Below, piece by piece: positions 44,570-52,184 of a stretch of DNA of 64,000 bases; within the stretch, counting starts at the first letter, position 1, and each line of letters starts with the position of its first letter. Below the pieces are notes generated by a model that was not told the DNA's origin, did not search any database, and saw only the letters and a program-made list of their open reading frames with translations. Position numbers and translations under genes: made by a program. The stretch is from Deltaproteobacteria bacterium Ga0077539 (GTDB taxonomy: Bacteria > Myxococcota_A > Polyangia > Polyangiales > Ga0077539), in contig LNEO01000205.1 in NCBI GenBank assembly GCA_001465015.1, forward strand, positions 24,588 to 88,587, written 5' to 3'.

Positions 44570-45245
44570 CGAGAGCTATTGCGGGTTGACGGTCCCGATC
44601 GCCGTCATGCTCGAGCAGCCGGAAGCAACGCAACGGCACATGGGGCTGATCGCCGAGCTATTCCCAGGTGAGCACTGGCTGATCGAGCACGGATCTCACC
44701 GCGATACGCGGGCCGCTGAGTTCAGCACGACCTCTCGCACCCAGTGCTGGTTGCCTGTGCGTCTCGAAGAAGACGTGGCCGAGCAGCTCGCAGAGGTGGC
44801 TCGTATCGTGCGCGACAAATACACCGGTCGTGATCGAGGGCTGCCGTACTCGATCCGCTACAAGGGGGGTGGCATTCGTCGCACAGGACCTGGTTCGTTG
44901 TGGTTCGACGAGTACGGCTTCACCTGCGCAACATTCGTCGTCGCCCTTTTCCGGGGTCAAGGCTTCGACGTGATCGACTTGATGACTTGGACGCCGCGAG
45001 GCGACGACGAGCTGTGGCAACGGAGCATGGTCGACCGCATTCGAGGGCGTTCCGTGCGTCAGCAACGTCAGGAAGACACCGAGCACGCGGACCGTGACGC
45101 CTCCGCAATCCCCTGCCTTCGCTATCGCCCCGAAGAAGTCGTCGCAGCGCTCGCGATCGGCCAGGGACGCGCTGTCTCATTTGAGCAAGCAGAGCCCGTA
45201 GCGTGCGGGTTCCTCGCGTTGCTGCCCGCTCCCTCGTCCCCCTGA
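44541..45245 (+). CDS. possible papain-like protein of the conflict cassette
   Basis: The 234-residue protein has an AAGGAGCTGGGG ribosome site before its ATG, though the start lies inside the preceding gene. The notable block WFDEYGFTCATFVVALFRGQGF has Cys129 followed by a hydrophobic helix, like the nucleophile helix of NlpC/P60 or permuted papain-like enzymes. Candidate His residues precede it (45, 50, 53) and follow it (near 180), so the order cannot be settled. A protease or peptide-modifying effector is possible. This is inference from one motif, not a firm assignment. Confidence 0.6.
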   Translation: MYETLRVPNSESYCGLTVPIAVMLEQPEATQRHMGLIAELFPGEHWLIEHGSHRDTRAAEFSTTSRTQCWLPVRLEEDVAEQLAEVARIVRDKYTGRDRGLPYSIRYKGGGIRRTGPGSLWFDEYGFTCATFVVALFRGQGFDVIDLMTWTPRGDDELWQRSMVDRIRGRSVRQQRQEDTEHADRDASAIPCLRYRPEEVVAALAIGQGRAVSFEQAEPVACGFLALLPAPSSP

Positions 45246-45265
45246 TACGCTCTTCACCCACACTC

Positions 45266-46060
45266 ATGGCACGCCCCAAGAAGCCCGCTCGCAAGCCCGC
45301 GGCTCCCGCTGTCGACCCAGACCTCGAGAAGCTCTCCCCGCCGCTTCGCAAGCAGGCAGAAACGCTCGTTGCTCGCGCTCGAGTGAAGCTCGCAAAGCAG
45401 GGGCGCGACGCGATCGCTCGAGCCAAGGCGTCGCTCGCGGACGTCTCGCGCAACCTCTGGGACGTAGCGCTCGCGCTCGTGGAGCTTTCGCGACCAGGAG
45501 TGCTCGAAGCGCTCGAATACCCCTCCGGACGCGTGGGGCTCGACTCGATCGCGGCCAAAGAGCTCTCGCTCGAGCGCAACACGGTGGATCGCTTGCTGGT
45601 CGCCGCCAAACGCGTGGATCAAGAACAGTTTGCGCGGCTGGGTCTCGGGACGGTCAACGCTCGTTTGGCCCTCGCCGACGCGACGCCTGCGGACGACACC
45701 AAGACTATTCTCGCCGGCAGCGCGTTGAAGCTCTGGCCTGGCGGCCCCACAGTGGAGGTCGCTAAAGAGAGCGACCGGGCGCTGCTGCGCTACGCCTCGC
45801 AGACGCGAAAGTGGGTTCGAGAGCAATCCGGTTCCGACGAGGGCAAGCGACCCAGAGGCAGGACAACCACAGCAAAAGAGCGCAAGACCGCGGAACACCT
45901 CGCCGCAGCGCTGAAGAAGCAGGGCGTCGCGTGTGGTGTGAAGGTTCGTGCAACGAAACCCGGCAGTCCGAGCCTCGTCGACCTCGTGAGCATCTCGATT
46001 GCGGACGCAGAGGTGCTGCTCGCGCTCCTCACGGGAGTTCGAGTCAAACCGAAGCGCTGA
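45266..46060 (+). CDS. basic protein, possible DNA-binding, last gene before the flanking repeat
   Basis: The 264-residue protein starts with a Lys/Ala/Pro-rich tail (ARPKKPARKPAAPA). Residues 30-85 form a strongly charged helix. LSLERNTVDRLLVAAKRVD near 105 could be a helix-turn-helix or ParB-like segment. The C-terminal third has KERKTAEHLAAALKKQGV, again helical. I do not recognise a family. It follows the papain-like gene by 20 bases and ends 5 bases before the right 40-bp repeat, so it is probably inside the cassette. Confidence 0.6.
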   Translation: MARPKKPARKPAAPAVDPDLEKLSPPLRKQAETLVARARVKLAKQGRDAIARAKASLADVSRNLWDVALALVELSRPGVLEALEYPSGRVGLDSIAAKELSLERNTVDRLLVAAKRVDQEQFARLGLGTVNARLALADATPADDTKTILAGSALKLWPGGPTVEVAKESDRALLRYASQTRKWVREQSGSDEGKRPRGRTTTAKERKTAEHLAAALKKQGVACGVKVRATKPGSPSLVDLVSISIADAEVLLALLTGVRVKPKR

Positions 46061-46065
46061 CCGCC

Positions 46066-46105
46066 ATCACGGGCGCCCATGAACGGGATCACGGGCGCTC
46101 GTGAA
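46066..46105. repeat. 40-bp flanking direct repeat, right copy
   Basis: Thirty-nine of 40 bases match the copy at 36473-36512 in the same orientation. The palindromic arms have one mismatch here (CACGGGCGCCC against GGGCGCTCGTG). The two copies bound 9.6 kb that contains exactly the conflict-system genes. No further copy was noticed in the window, by eye. Confidence 0.8.
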
Positions 46106-46165
46106 CTATCTTTGCGTCGTAGCCCTCTCGGCGCTTGTTGGTCCGACTCGCGATCCGGTGCGACA

Positions 46166-46885
46166 ATGGACTCGATGAAGAATCTCGCGCCTCGCGCGTG
46201 GCGAGTTGTCGCAGCGCTCACGATGGTAAGCGCCGCGTCTGGCTGCGGTCTCGCGTTGGAGCCCCGCTTCTATCGCCTCGAGCCAACCCGAGACGCGAAC
46301 GTCGCGCAGGACGTCGCGGCGTCGGACGGTGCCACCGACGGGGCGATCGAGTTTCCCGATGCGATCGTGTCGATCGACGCCGTCGAAGACACCGGCATCG
46401 GCCCGATCCTTCCGGATGCGACGCTCGGCGATGTCGTGGTGACTCCACCGCCTGACGGGCCGTTCGAGATGCTCGATGCGCCCGTGTCGATGACAGACGC
46501 TCGCTTCGACACGGGGGCCGATGTTCGCCGTGACACCGGCAACGTCGACACCGGCGTCGACAGCGGTTTGCCAGTGGACGCAGGGTCGCGTCCCGACGCA
46601 GCGCCAGACGCTCCCACCGACGCGCTGCGCGACACTGGAGGGGTGGGCTGCGGTTCCGGTCTCACGCGATGCGGCGCGGTGTGCGTCGATCTCGACAACG
46701 ACCGTGGCAACTGCGGCGCGTGCGGCAACTCATGTCCTGCAACTGGGTATTGCAGCGGCGGGCGCTGTGCGTCGTGCCCGTTTCCGGGCGTGATTTGTCC
46801 AGTGGTCGGCGGCGGATCGTGCTGCGGCTTAGGTTGCATCCCCGGCGGCGGTTGCAGCGGCACCATGATCCGTGACGCGGAGTGA
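46166..46885 (+). CDS. Cys-rich lipoprotein with Asp-rich linker
   Basis: The 239-residue protein has a lipoprotein leader (SAASGC, residue 25) and a 120-residue linker dominated by Asp, Val, Thr and Ala. A Cys-rich C-terminal domain follows, with CGAVCVDLDNDRGNCGACG and CSGGRCASCPF, the NCGxCxxxC pattern seen in many myxobacterial surface proteins. The ATG at 46166 is used because the leader begins there. It ends 11 bases before the second inverted-repeat element. Confidence 0.7.
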   Translation: MDSMKNLAPRAWRVVAALTMVSAASGCGLALEPRFYRLEPTRDANVAQDVAASDGATDGAIEFPDAIVSIDAVEDTGIGPILPDATLGDVVVTPPPDGPFEMLDAPVSMTDARFDTGADVRRDTGNVDTGVDSGLPVDAGSRPDAAPDAPTDALRDTGGVGCGSGLTRCGAVCVDLDNDRGNCGACGNSCPATGYCSGGRCASCPFPGVICPVVGGGSCCGLGCIPGGGCSGTMIRDAE

Positions 46886-46896
46886 GCGCGAGCGAG

Positions 46897-46995
46897 GGGG
46901 ACGGTCCTCAATAACTCAACTACGCAGTTTCGTTGGGGGCGGAACGTTGAAACAAAAGGACATTTCAAATACTTGAGTTATTGAGGACCGTCCCC
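46897..46995. repeat. 99-bp inverted-repeat element, copy 2
   Basis: Perfect 23-base arms (46897-46919 and 46973-46995) match the outer arms of the element at 4317. The 53-base interior is different and less GC-rich. It lies between convergent genes. Its right arm contains the TAA stop of the radical SAM gene (46978-46980), and the last codons (GDGPQ) of that gene are read from it. The non-autonomous MITE/REP shape and lack of a transposase suggest mobilisation in trans. Confidence 0.85.
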
Positions 46996-49854
46996 AACGC
47001 TCTCTTCGCTCTTGGCGCGCTTGCTGCTGGGCTCTCTGCGAAAGCGCTCGATGTCCATGAGCCCGTACCACTGGCCGTCGTCTTCGCGCTTTCCGAGGCG
47101 GGTGCGCACGAAGCGCCCCTCGATGTTGTCGCCGAAGAGGGCGCTCAGCACTTCGCTGGGCTTGCACGTGCCGTTGGGCGAGACCTTGGTCACGAAGCGC
47201 ACCGCCGCCAGCGATCCCACGTAGCCCGCGCGCGCGATCGCGTCGCGCCCGTCGTTGACGGCGATTTCGACCATGTGCGCGCTGACGTCGATCTTGCGCC
47301 CGAGGCCCTTCTCGACGGGGCGCGTCGCGCTCAATCCCTGCTCCATCGCGCGCGCGACGTGCGCCGCGAGCGCTTCTTCGTCCGCGATCCCGCGCTCGCG
47401 CAAGACCGTCCACGGCACCGCCGCGACGTACTCGGCGTGCTCGATGAGCTTGTTGAGCCCCGGGTCGTTGGGCCCGAGAAGAACGGCGCCGGTGAAGTGA
47501 ACGCCCTCGGGCGTTCCGCCCTGCAAGCGCTCGCAGAGCGTGTCCATGGGCACGTCCTCGGCGAGCTTGATGTCCACGTACTCGTCCAAAGTGGCGATCC
47601 CGAGCGCCAGCGCGGGACCGAAGACCATGTCGGGCTTCGGGTGAAATCCCTGCGAATAATAGAGCTCGACGTCCGCCCGCCGAAACACCCGCGGAACGAC
47701 CCTCACCAGATCCAGGTGCCCCTGAAACGCCGCTCTCCCCAGGCGCTCGAAGGACAGCCGCACCCTGCGCGCCTCGCCCTGCGAAAAACTGTGCTTGGGC
47801 TGGCGCTTGTTGCGCGGCTCGACGAGCGCCGGCGGCGCGGGGGTCTCGCTCAGCGCTCCCTCCGTTGAATTCGTGGGCGCGATGGGCTCCGCGCGCTTGC
47901 TCCGCTGCTTGGCGCCCAAGCGATCGAGAAACACGATGCGCTCCTCGCGCATTTCGGTAAGGTCGCAGGCGACTCCGCAGTCGTAGCAGACGAGCTTTCG
48001 CTTGTCGGCGTCGGCGTCCTCGATGTTGGTGTGGTGCACGAACATGCCCGCGGCTTTTCCGCACGGCGGCGACAGGCGCGAAGCCAGCGCCTTGCGATAC
48101 TCGCGCAAGAGAAAGCCGTCCTCGAGGCCCACGTCGATGTGGTCCCACGGGAGCTTCGCGGTCACGGGAAAGGTCCCCAGGTACTTGCGCGTGTCGATCC
48201 CGAACCGCTCGAACGCCTCCGTCCACAGGTCGTAGCGCAGGCGCTCTTCCCACGAGTCGAAGCGAGCGCCCTGCAGGTAGGCCCACTCGAGCGCCGGTCC
48301 CAGTCGAGCGTCGCCGCGCGCGAGCACGCCCTCGACGGTCGAGCCCTTGCTCGCGTGCATGCGCAGATCGACCCAGGTGCTCTTCACCGCGGTCTTCAAG
48401 AGCGCCTGCTTGCGCAGGATCTCGTCGAGCCCGTCCATCGCGCACCATTGAAAAGGTGTGTGCGGCTTGGGGACGTGCGTCGAGACCGAAACGGTCACCG
48501 AGGGCCCCTTGCCCTTCTGCACTTTGCGGCCGACTTCGCGGGCCTTTTGCCCGGTGTTGATGATCTCGAGGACGTCTTCGTCGGTCTCTGTGGGCAGGCC
48601 GATCATGAAGTAGAGCTTCATCTTGCTCCACCCGCGCGAGAAGACGCGCTCGGCGGTCTGCATGAGCTGCTCTTCGGTGACGTTCTTGTTCACCACGTCG
48701 CGCATGCGCTGCGAGCCGGCCTCGGGCGCGAACGTGAGCCCCGTGGCGCGCACGCGCTGAAGCTCGTCGAGGAGGTCTTCGTCGAGGCCATACGCGCGCA
48801 GCGAGCTGACGGACAGAGAGACCTTGTCGCCCTCGAGCCGGTCCATCACGGTCTTGATCAGGGGCTTGATGGCCGAGTAGTCCGCGGTCGACAGGCACGT
48901 GAGCGAGGCCTCGTCGTAGCCGCCGCTCTTGACGGCGTCGACGATGGTCTCGATGACCTCTTGCGGGTCCCGCTCGCGCACGGGGCGATAGATCATCCCC
49001 GCCTGACAAAAGCGGCAGCCCTCGGTGCAGCCTCGCGCGATCTCGACCGAGATGCGGTCGAACACGGTCTCCGTCGCCGCCACCGGACCCGAGCTCGGAA
49101 ACGGATACTGCGACAAATCCCCGACGAACGCGCGTTGAACGCGCGCGGGGACGCCCGGCACCGTCGGCGCCGAGACGTACTGCAGCCCGGTCTCGGGACA
49201 CTCGGCGCGCTCGTAGAGCGAGGGGACGTACACGCCTTCGATCTTGGCGAGCTCGATCAATCGCTCGCGACGAGGCATGCCCGCGGCGCGAAGCGAGGTC
49301 CACAAGAGAGGAATCTCGACCGACAGTCGCTCGCCGTCGCCGATGACGAAGGCGTCGATGAAGGGCGTGAGCGGCTCGGGGTGCGTCGCCGTCGGGCCGC
49401 CCGCGATCACCAGGGGGTGCTCTTCGGTGCGCGCCTCGCTGCGAAGCGGAATTCGCCCGAGGTCGAGCATGAGCAGCACGTTGGTGTACGTGAGCTCGAA
49501 CTGCAGCGAGAAGCCCACGACGTCGAAGTCGCACAAGGGCCGCGCGGACTCGAGGGACACGAGCGGCAGCGAGCGATCGCGCAGCTCGCGCTCCATGTCG
49601 GTCCACGGGGCGTACGCGCGCTCGGCGAGCGTCGAGGGGTGCCCGTTCAAGATCCCGTAGAGGATCTTGAACCCCAGGTGGCTCATCCCGATGTCGTAGA
49701 GATCAGGAAAGGCCAGCGCGACCTTCGCTTTGATGCTCGACCAGTCCTTGCGCACCGCGCCGTGCTCGCCGCCGAGATAGCGCACTGGCTTCTCGATCCT
49801 GTGGATGAAGCTCGCGTAGGGGTGGTCCTCGACGACATTTTTGTGTGCGCTCAT
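46978..49854 (-). CDS. radical SAM protein (TIGR03960-like) fused to DUF2344
   Basis: The 958-residue protein has the radical SAM cluster RGCTEGCRFCQAGM around residue 280, with the CxxxCxxC motif, after a cobalamin-binding-like N-terminal region (AFPDLYDIGMSHLGFKILY near 50). A Cys-bearing link (CYDCGVACDL) near 640 separates it from a C-terminal DUF2344 domain (RRVRLSFERLGRAAFQGHLDL, SQGFHPKPDMVFGPAL). Fusions of these two families occur in several phyla and the substrate is unknown. ATG at 49854 was chosen; an ATG 3 codons upstream is possible. The repeat element provides its stop. Confidence 0.88.
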   Translation of the reverse strand: MSAHKNVVEDHPYASFIHRIEKPVRYLGGEHGAVRKDWSSIKAKVALAFPDLYDIGMSHLGFKILYGILNGHPSTLAERAYAPWTDMERELRDRSLPLVSLESARPLCDFDVVGFSLQFELTYTNVLLMLDLGRIPLRSEARTEEHPLVIAGGPTATHPEPLTPFIDAFVIGDGERLSVEIPLLWTSLRAAGMPRRERLIELAKIEGVYVPSLYERAECPETGLQYVSAPTVPGVPARVQRAFVGDLSQYPFPSSGPVAATETVFDRISVEIARGCTEGCRFCQAGMIYRPVRERDPQEVIETIVDAVKSGGYDEASLTCLSTADYSAIKPLIKTVMDRLEGDKVSLSVSSLRAYGLDEDLLDELQRVRATGLTFAPEAGSQRMRDVVNKNVTEEQLMQTAERVFSRGWSKMKLYFMIGLPTETDEDVLEIINTGQKAREVGRKVQKGKGPSVTVSVSTHVPKPHTPFQWCAMDGLDEILRKQALLKTAVKSTWVDLRMHASKGSTVEGVLARGDARLGPALEWAYLQGARFDSWEERLRYDLWTEAFERFGIDTRKYLGTFPVTAKLPWDHIDVGLEDGFLLREYRKALASRLSPPCGKAAGMFVHHTNIEDADADKRKLVCYDCGVACDLTEMREERIVFLDRLGAKQRSKRAEPIAPTNSTEGALSETPAPPALVEPRNKRQPKHSFSQGEARRVRLSFERLGRAAFQGHLDLVRVVPRVFRRADVELYYSQGFHPKPDMVFGPALALGIATLDEYVDIKLAEDVPMDTLCERLQGGTPEGVHFTGAVLLGPNDPGLNKLIEHAEYVAAVPWTVLRERGIADEEALAAHVARAMEQGLSATRPVEKGLGRKIDVSAHMVEIAVNDGRDAIARAGYVGSLAAVRFVTKVSPNGTCKPSEVLSALFGDNIEGRFVRTRLGKREDDGQWYGLMDIERFRREPSSKRAKSEESVGDGPQ

Positions 49855-49947
49855 CGCGGTCATGGCAATCGCGAGAAGCTGGCAAGCAAGCGCCGCCGAT
49901 GCAAGCGCCGTCCGTGAGCGATTCGTGCGAAAGTCCGACGAGCATCG

Positions 49948-51093
49948 ATGAGCCACGGCGACGAAGACGCGACCCTCGAGCTCGTGTGCAAGCAGCTGGG
50001 CGTCGAGTCGAGGCGCGCTGGCTACGGCGTTCCGCGAGGAAAATTCATGGACGGAACGCTCGTCTTGACGCCCGATCACCTCGTGCTGCGCATGCCGAGC
50101 GGCGCCGAGGTCCAGCGCTTCTCGCGCAGCTCGGTCGTCGGCGGCTGGTTCGCCCCAGGCTTCGAGCACAGGAGCTTTTCACACCCGATGTTGCCGTCGG
50201 AAGCTTCGTCGCGGCTCGACTACGAGCCCTGGCTGGTCCTGCAGCTGTCGTCGAGACAGTGGATCGTCGCGTCCGTGGAGCGCGACCTCGCGTACGAGCT
50301 GCTCGACGCGCTCGCGATCGGGCCGCGTCAGCGTTCGATGGACGCGAGGCTGTATCTGCCGAAGAGCCCCCCGTGGCTACGAGATCCCTCGGTCTCCCTG
50401 GCGAAGACGGGGCTGTTGGCGATCTCGCTCACGTGGATCGTTCCGGCGCCGATCATCACGCTCTTCGCGCTGATGGCGACGGCGTCGTCCCCGCCGCCCT
50501 TCGCGCTGTACGTCGTGCTGTCGATCGCGCTGTGGCTGACGATCACCTTGCTGCGCTGGGGCGTCGGGTTCGCATCCCTCCGCAGCACGCGCACGGAGCT
50601 CACGTCGTCCGCGGGAGGAGCGATCGCGTCGATACGCGTCGATTCGATTCGAAGCGTCGAGTACCACACATATGGGGCGATCCTGACATCGGGGATTACT
50701 GGTGAGGGCGTGATCCTGTCGATCCGTCCCCTCTCGACGCCGCTTCCCGCCACGGAGCCGACCTACGTCGATGGCCTTCGCCTCGGGCACGCCGTGATCG
50801 ACTGGGCCGTCGCTACCGCAGAGTCGCGCGCGCAGCACCGCGCCCGGCTCGACGCCGCGAAGCACTCGTTGCCGTCGGGCGATGGGGTGGCTCGCCTCGA
50901 GGCGAGCCGCGCGCTGCTCGCGGGCGATGGGTATCGAGAAGTTCCCGCAGACGAGCGGGCCCTTGTGTTGCTCGCGACCGACGCAGACAGCGCCGAGTCG
51001 GACCGCGCGTGCGCAGCCGCGGCGATCGAAGCGTCGGGCAGCGCCGAGTCCCGCGCGCGCGTCCGCGCGTATCGAAGGTTATCGAAGCGCTGA
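49948..51093 (+). CDS. hypothetical membrane protein
   Basis: The 381-residue protein has a soluble N-terminal domain of about 145 residues, two long hydrophobic segments near 155-180 and 190-210, and a soluble C-terminal half. The first 40 residues contain KFMDGTLVLTPDHLVLRM, which resembles a PH-like beta sandwich. The C-terminal end (ALVLLATDADSAESDRACAAAAIEASG) is Ala-rich and helical. I recognise no family. It is divergent from the radical SAM gene, with 93 bases between the starts. Confidence 0.65.
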   Translation: MSHGDEDATLELVCKQLGVESRRAGYGVPRGKFMDGTLVLTPDHLVLRMPSGAEVQRFSRSSVVGGWFAPGFEHRSFSHPMLPSEASSRLDYEPWLVLQLSSRQWIVASVERDLAYELLDALAIGPRQRSMDARLYLPKSPPWLRDPSVSLAKTGLLAISLTWIVPAPIITLFALMATASSPPPFALYVVLSIALWLTITLLRWGVGFASLRSTRTELTSSAGGAIASIRVDSIRSVEYHTYGAILTSGITGEGVILSIRPLSTPLPATEPTYVDGLRLGHAVIDWAVATAESRAQHRARLDAAKHSLPSGDGVARLEASRALLAGDGYREVPADERALVLLATDADSAESDRACAAAAIEASGSAESRARVRAYRRLSKR

Positions 51094-51164
51094 GCTTCGT
51101 GAGAGCATCGCGCGCCGCGAGAGCGATCACGCCGCGCGGCACCGGCATTCGAGCATTGGGATTC

Positions 51165-51692
51165 ATGACACCGGACGCAGAGCCAGTTGTCCCGCAGGAC
51201 GTCTCTTCCGCATCGAAGCCGAAGGCGTACGTCCCTCTTCCAGAAGAGCCGATGACGACGCGGGCCGCGCGATTCGTGCGCGCGCTCGTCGTCGGCGCGT
51301 GCGCCACAGGCAGCGACCTCGCGATGTTCGCGCTCTTGCATCGCCTCGCGCACGTGAGCCCCGAGTGGGCGCGCCCCCCAGCGCTCGCTACTGGTGCGCT
51401 CGTTCAGTTCGTGGGAAACAGGGTGTTCACTTTTCGAGCGACCGCGGGCGACGTGAAGCGGCACGCGCGGCTGTTTCTCACGTACGAGCTCGGCGCGTAC
51501 CTCGCGAACATCGTGATCTTTCGATACCTGGTGAAGTGGATCACCATCGTTCCGCCAGAGATCGTGACGTTTCTCGGGACGTTTCTGGTGTTTGCGTTTT
51601 ACAGCTACCCCGTGCGGCGCCTCGTGATCTTTCGGCTGCTCAAGGACGAAGAGGCTCGACGGCGCGAACACCGGCTATCCTCTCGCTCGTGA
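51165..51692 (+). CDS. GtrA-family membrane protein
   Basis: The 175-residue protein has four predicted membrane helices (residues 36-55, 65-85, 100-120, 128-148) and GtrA-type features including ATGALVQFVGNRVFTFRA near residue 76. GtrA proteins are thought to move or anchor polyprenyl-linked sugars at the inner membrane. The ATG at 51165 follows about 70 bases of intergenic sequence. Its stop overlaps the GTG start of the CoA-binding gene by 4 bases, so they are cotranscribed. Confidence 0.8.
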   Translation: MTPDAEPVVPQDVSSASKPKAYVPLPEEPMTTRAARFVRALVVGACATGSDLAMFALLHRLAHVSPEWARPPALATGALVQFVGNRVFTFRATAGDVKRHARLFLTYELGAYLANIVIFRYLVKWITIVPPEIVTFLGTFLVFAFYSYPVRRLVIFRLLKDEEARRREHRLSSRS

Positions 51693-52123
51693 ACGAGCAT
51701 CGCATTCGCACCGACGAGGCCATCACCCGAGTGCTCGCGTCCACGCGTCGCGTCGCGGTGCTCGGGATCAAACCCGAGACGCACGCGGATCAGCCCGCGC
51801 ACTATGTTCCGCAGTATGCGCAGCGCGCGGGGCTCGAGGTGGTCGCTGTGCCTGTGTACTACCCCGACGTGACCGAGATCCTCGGCGCGCCCGTCGTGCG
51901 ATCGTTGCGCGCGATCGAAGGCGCGGTGGACATGGTCGTCCTGTTTCGACGCAGCGCAGACGTCGCTCAGCACCTCGACGACATGCTCGCGCTCGCCCCC
52001 AAATGCGTCTGGATGCAGAGCGGAATCTCCAACGAGACCGTCGCCAGAGCCCTCGCCGACAAGGACATCGACGTCGTCGAAGACCGCTGCCTCATGGTCG
52101 AGCTCCGGCGACGCGGTCGTTGA
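51689..52123 (+). CDS. CoA-binding domain protein (YccU-like)
   Basis: The 144-residue Rossmann-fold protein has RRVAVLGIKPETHADQPAHY near residue 20, a CoA_binding_2-type opening, then VVAVPVYYPDVTEILG near 50 and MVVLFRRSADVAQHLDDML near 85. The family resembles the succinyl-CoA ligase alpha-subunit nucleotide-binding domain. Its biological role is usually unassigned. It begins with a GTG overlapping the gtrA-like stop (GTGA). No CoA ligase genes lie nearby. Confidence 0.8.
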   Translation: MNEHRIRTDEAITRVLASTRRVAVLGIKPETHADQPAHYVPQYAQRAGLEVVAVPVYYPDVTEILGAPVVRSLRAIEGAVDMVVLFRRSADVAQHLDDMLALAPKCVWMQSGISNETVARALADKDIDVVEDRCLMVELRRRGR

Positions 52124-52184
52124 CCGAGCCGACGGCGCGGGAGCTGAGACTCCCGCGCGCCCATGCGCCGTCAGTCCCCAGCGC

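Noticed and set aside
36473..46105. Integrase-bearing genomic island
   Set aside because: No integrase, tRNA or recombinase was found near the repeats, so integration by a resident enzyme cannot be claimed.
46916..49606. Long open frame (896 residues) on the minus strand overlapping the radical SAM gene
   Set aside because: It is extremely Arg-rich and in another frame of a gene with clear radical SAM motifs; high GC makes long shadow frames.
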